This document shows, piece after piece, positions 5,833 through 6,964 of a DNA stretch of 6,964 bases; the first letter of the stretch is position 1; each line of letters begins with the position of its first letter. The notes below the pieces were generated by a model, which saw only the letters and a list, made by a program, of their open reading frames with translations, was not told the origin of the DNA and searched no databases. Location: positions 1 through 6,964 of the forward strand of contig VGAV01000122.1 in assembly GCA_016870695.1 (NCBI GenBank), in the 5' to 3' direction. A program made the translations under genes and the position numbers. Source of the DNA: Actinomycetota bacterium (GTDB taxonomy: Bacteria; Actinomycetota; Actinomycetes; Actinomycetales; Microbacteriaceae).

Positions 5833-5870
5833 GCCTCCATCCCCGCCGGGCGTTCGGGGAGGATGGAGGC
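5833..5870 (+). promoter_or_regulatory. Stem-loop between lysE and acyP, abutting the acyP start codon
   Basis: GCCTCCATCC (5833-5842) and GGATGGAGGC (5861-5870) are perfect 10-bp complementary arms with an 18-base loop. The right arm ends on the base before the ATG at 5871. The likely acyP ribosome site GGGGAGG (5856-5862) lies partly in the arm and partly in the loop, and CCCCG (5841-5845) can alternatively pair with CGGGG (5855-5859). If formed in mRNA, the structure would hide the start region. It begins 35 bases after the lysE stop, so it might instead act as a terminator of lysE, although no T-run follows. Confidence 0.5.
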
Positions 5871-6149
5871 ATGCGAACGGTGACGATCACGGTTGAGGGA
5901 CGGGTGCAGGGCGTGGGGTTCCGCTACGCCCTGCAGGACGCGGCCACCGCCGCCGGCGCGACCGGGTGGGTGCGGAACCGACGGGATGGGAGCGTGGAGG
6001 CTCAGGTCACGGGCGCCGACGCGGCCGTGGAGGCCGTCATCGCGTGGGCGCACCGGGGACCGGCCTCCGCCCGCGTGGACCGCGTCACGGTCGCCGAGAC
6101 GGAGGCCGACGCCTCCCCGACGGACTTCGAGATCCGCGCGACGGTCTGA
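5871..6149 (+). CDS. acyP: Acylphosphatase
   Basis: This 92-residue cytoplasmic enzyme hydrolyses the carboxyl-phosphate bond of acyl phosphates. Both family signatures are present: V8-E-G-R-V-Q-G-V-G-F-R18, where R18 binds the phosphate, and G32-W-V-R-N36-R-R-D-G-S-V-E43, where N36 positions the attacking water. The length is that of the stand-alone family (about 90 residues), not the acylphosphatase domain of HypF. ATG 5871 is chosen because the product then begins as acylphosphatases do and GGGGAGG is eight bases upstream. An in-frame ATG at 5739 lies inside lysE and would add an unrelated basic leader. It is downstream of lysE in the same direction, but a strong stem-loop intervenes, so cotranscription is uncertain. 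Its physiological role in bacteria is poorly defined. Confidence 0.93.
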   Translation: MRTVTITVEGRVQGVGFRYALQDAATAAGATGWVRNRRDGSVEAQVTGADAAVEAVIAWAHRGPASARVDRVTVAETEADASPTDFEIRATV

Positions 6150-6150
6150 C

Positions 6151-6189
6151 CGGGCCTGCCGGGACGCCCGCCTCAGCCGGGCAGGCCCG
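6151..6189. terminator. Hairpin at the acyP / nitronate monooxygenase convergent junction
   Basis: CGGGCCTGCC (6151-6160) and GGCAGGCCCG (6180-6189) form a perfect 10-bp stem with a 19-base loop. It starts one base after the acyP stop and spans the stop codon (6173-6175) of the convergent flavoenzyme gene. The position suits a bidirectional terminator. No T-run flanks it, which is common for GC-rich actinobacterial terminators but leaves the call uncertain. Confidence 0.5.
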
Positions 6190-6964
6190 CCCGCAGCTCG
6201 GCCATGACCTCGGCGACGGTCTCGCGGCGCGCGAGCCCCGCGGCCTGACCGGCCCACAGCGACAGCAGATCCCCGTCGCCCGCGGCCGTCGCCGCCGCGC
6301 GGAACACGCCGGTCAGCCAGTTCTGCGCCGGGAACGGCGCGATCATCCCGGAGGCCTCGATCTCCCGCAGGGCGCGATTCGGGATGCCGCGCGCCAGACG
6401 CCCGCTCATCGCCCGCGTCAGCACGGTGTCGGTGTCGGCCGCCGCGGTGAGCGCCGCACGATGGGCGTCGGACGCCGCGGACTCGCGAGTGCGGAGGAAC
6501 GCGGTGCCCACCTGCACCCCGTCGGCTCCGAGGGCCAGGGCCGCGGCGACGCCGCGGCGGTCCGCGACGCCGCCCGCTGCGATCACCGGCGCCGACACGG
6601 CGTCGACGACCTGCGGCACGAGAGCGAACGTGCCCACGAGCGAGCGCTCCGGCTCGCGCAGGAACGACACCCGGTGACCCCCGGCCTCCGCCCCGGTCGC
6701 CACGATCGCGTCCACGCCCGCCTCGTCGAGCGCGACGGCCTCGGCCACCGAGGTGGCGGTGCCGACGACGCGGATGCCGCGATCCCGGGCGCGCGAGAGG
6801 GTGGCGGCATCCGGGATCCCGAAGACGACGCTGAGGACGTCCGGACGCGCCTCGAGGACGGCGTCCAGCTGCGCCTCGACGTCCGGCATGAATGCCGACG
6901 GCGGGACAGGAACCTCCGCGCCGGCGTCGGCGAACAGCCCCGCGTGGGCGTCGAGGTGGGGACG
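6173..6964 (-). CDS. Nitronate monooxygenase (2-nitropropane dioxygenase family), N-terminus missing
   Basis: The reading frame stays open to the window edge, giving 263 visible residues. Complete family members have about 320-350 residues, so roughly the first 60-90, including the N-terminal FMN-binding strand, lie outside. The protein is an FMN-dependent TIM-barrel enzyme that oxidises alkyl nitronates such as the toxin propionate-3-nitronate. Visible motifs, numbered within the fragment, are GAEAGGHR (91-98) with the catalytic His at 97, PVIAAGGVADRRG (126-138) and GADGVQVGTAFLRT (146-159) for the FMN phosphate, SGRLARG (187-193), and LWAGQAAG (236-243). The ATG at 6889 is internal, because family-like sequence continues upstream of it. 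Some members are enoyl reductases (FabK) or of unknown substrate, so the precise reaction is less certain than the family. Confidence 0.88.
   Translation of the reverse strand, partial: RPHLDAHAGLFADAGAEVPVPPSAFMPDVEAQLDAVLEARPDVLSVVFGIPDAATLSRARDRGIRVVGTATSVAEAVALDEAGVDAIVATGAEAGGHRVSFLREPERSLVGTFALVPQVVDAVSAPVIAAGGVADRRGVAAALALGADGVQVGTAFLRTRESAASDAHRAALTAAADTDTVLTRAMSGRLARGIPNRALREIEASGMIAPFPAQNWLTGVFRAAATAAGDGDLLSLWAGQAAGLARRETVAEVMAELRAGLPG

Larger units (their letters stand above)
301..6812. repeat. Dispersed over-represented heptamer GGCATCC / GGATGCC
   Basis: By eye I count 15 copies on the two strands, starting at 301, 1775, 1842, 2450, 3590, 3980, 4603, 4790, 5000, 5452, 5473, 5737, 6382, 6772 and 6806. 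Nine read GGCATCC and six GGATGCC on the plus strand, so there is no strong strand bias. Independent bases at about 70% GC would predict roughly one or two. All copies lie in coding sequence. Eight are read as GCA-TCC (Ala-Ser: 1775, 4790, 5452) or GAT-GCC (Asp-Ala: 2450, 5000, 5473, 5737, 6806), using GCA and GAT codons that are otherwise uncommon here. Confidence 0.6.

Noticed and set aside
5739..5870. N-terminal extension of acylphosphatase from ATG 5739
   Set aside because: It would overlap lysE and add 44 basic residues not found in the family. The ATG at 5871 has a good ribosome site and the normal family start.
5075..5890. A 271-residue minus-strand frame opposite lysE
   Set aside because: Charged low-complexity translation without family features; lysE has clear signature motifs.
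1..6964. CRISPR array, tRNA or rRNA gene, insertion sequence or prophage
   Set aside because: I saw no regularly spaced direct repeats, no cloverleaf-like conserved arms, no transposase or integrase motifs, and no structural phage genes.

Overview
The window looks like ordinary chromosome of a very GC-rich actinobacterium. Microbacteriaceae, and Microbacterium in particular, is my best guess. The grounds are strong G/C preference at third codon positions, short intergenic gaps, several genes that appear to lack a Shine-Dalgarno sequence, a LysG/LysE divergent pair, and abundant GGCATCC/GGATGCC heptamers. The genus is an inference from gene content and style, not a proven assignment. I found seven protein genes, the last cut by the window edge. 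I saw no tRNA, rRNA, CRISPR array, insertion sequence or phage structural gene.

Layout. A stand-alone YqaJ/lambda-exonuclease-type nuclease gene (43-717, +) comes first. A regulated promoter follows (about 720-766), in which two near-identical inverted repeats cover the -35 and -10 boxes. It drives a two-gene unit: a 14-helix DHA2-type drug efflux transporter (813-2507, +) and a MarR-family regulator (2509-3021, +), which probably represses its own operon through those repeats. A 130-base gap holds a perfect 15-bp palindrome placed between candidate -35 and -10 boxes, ahead of a zinc-independent NADPH:quinone-reductase-like MDR enzyme (3152-4174, +). Convergent to it is a LysR regulator of the ArgP/LysG type (4178-5065, -). 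This is divergent from a LysE-family basic amino acid exporter (5135-5797, +), across a 69-base gap in which both genes seem to be transcribed as leaderless mRNAs. After a stem-loop comes a small acylphosphatase (5871-6149, +), convergent with a nitronate monooxygenase-type flavoenzyme (6173-6964, -, N-terminus outside the window). A hairpin with 10-bp arms spans the junction between the last two.

How the genes fit together. Two regulator/exporter modules are clear: MarR with the MFS efflux pump, and LysG with LysE, where lysine or arginine would be sensed and exported. The MDR oxidoreductase, acylphosphatase and nitronate monooxygenase are housekeeping or detoxification enzymes with no demonstrated link to these modules. 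No wholly new system is apparent. The points most worth a second look are regulatory or compositional: the operator pair, the mirrored leaderless promoters, the stem-loop abutting the acyP start codon, and the over-represented GGCATCC/GGATGCC word, which often coincides with otherwise rare codons.
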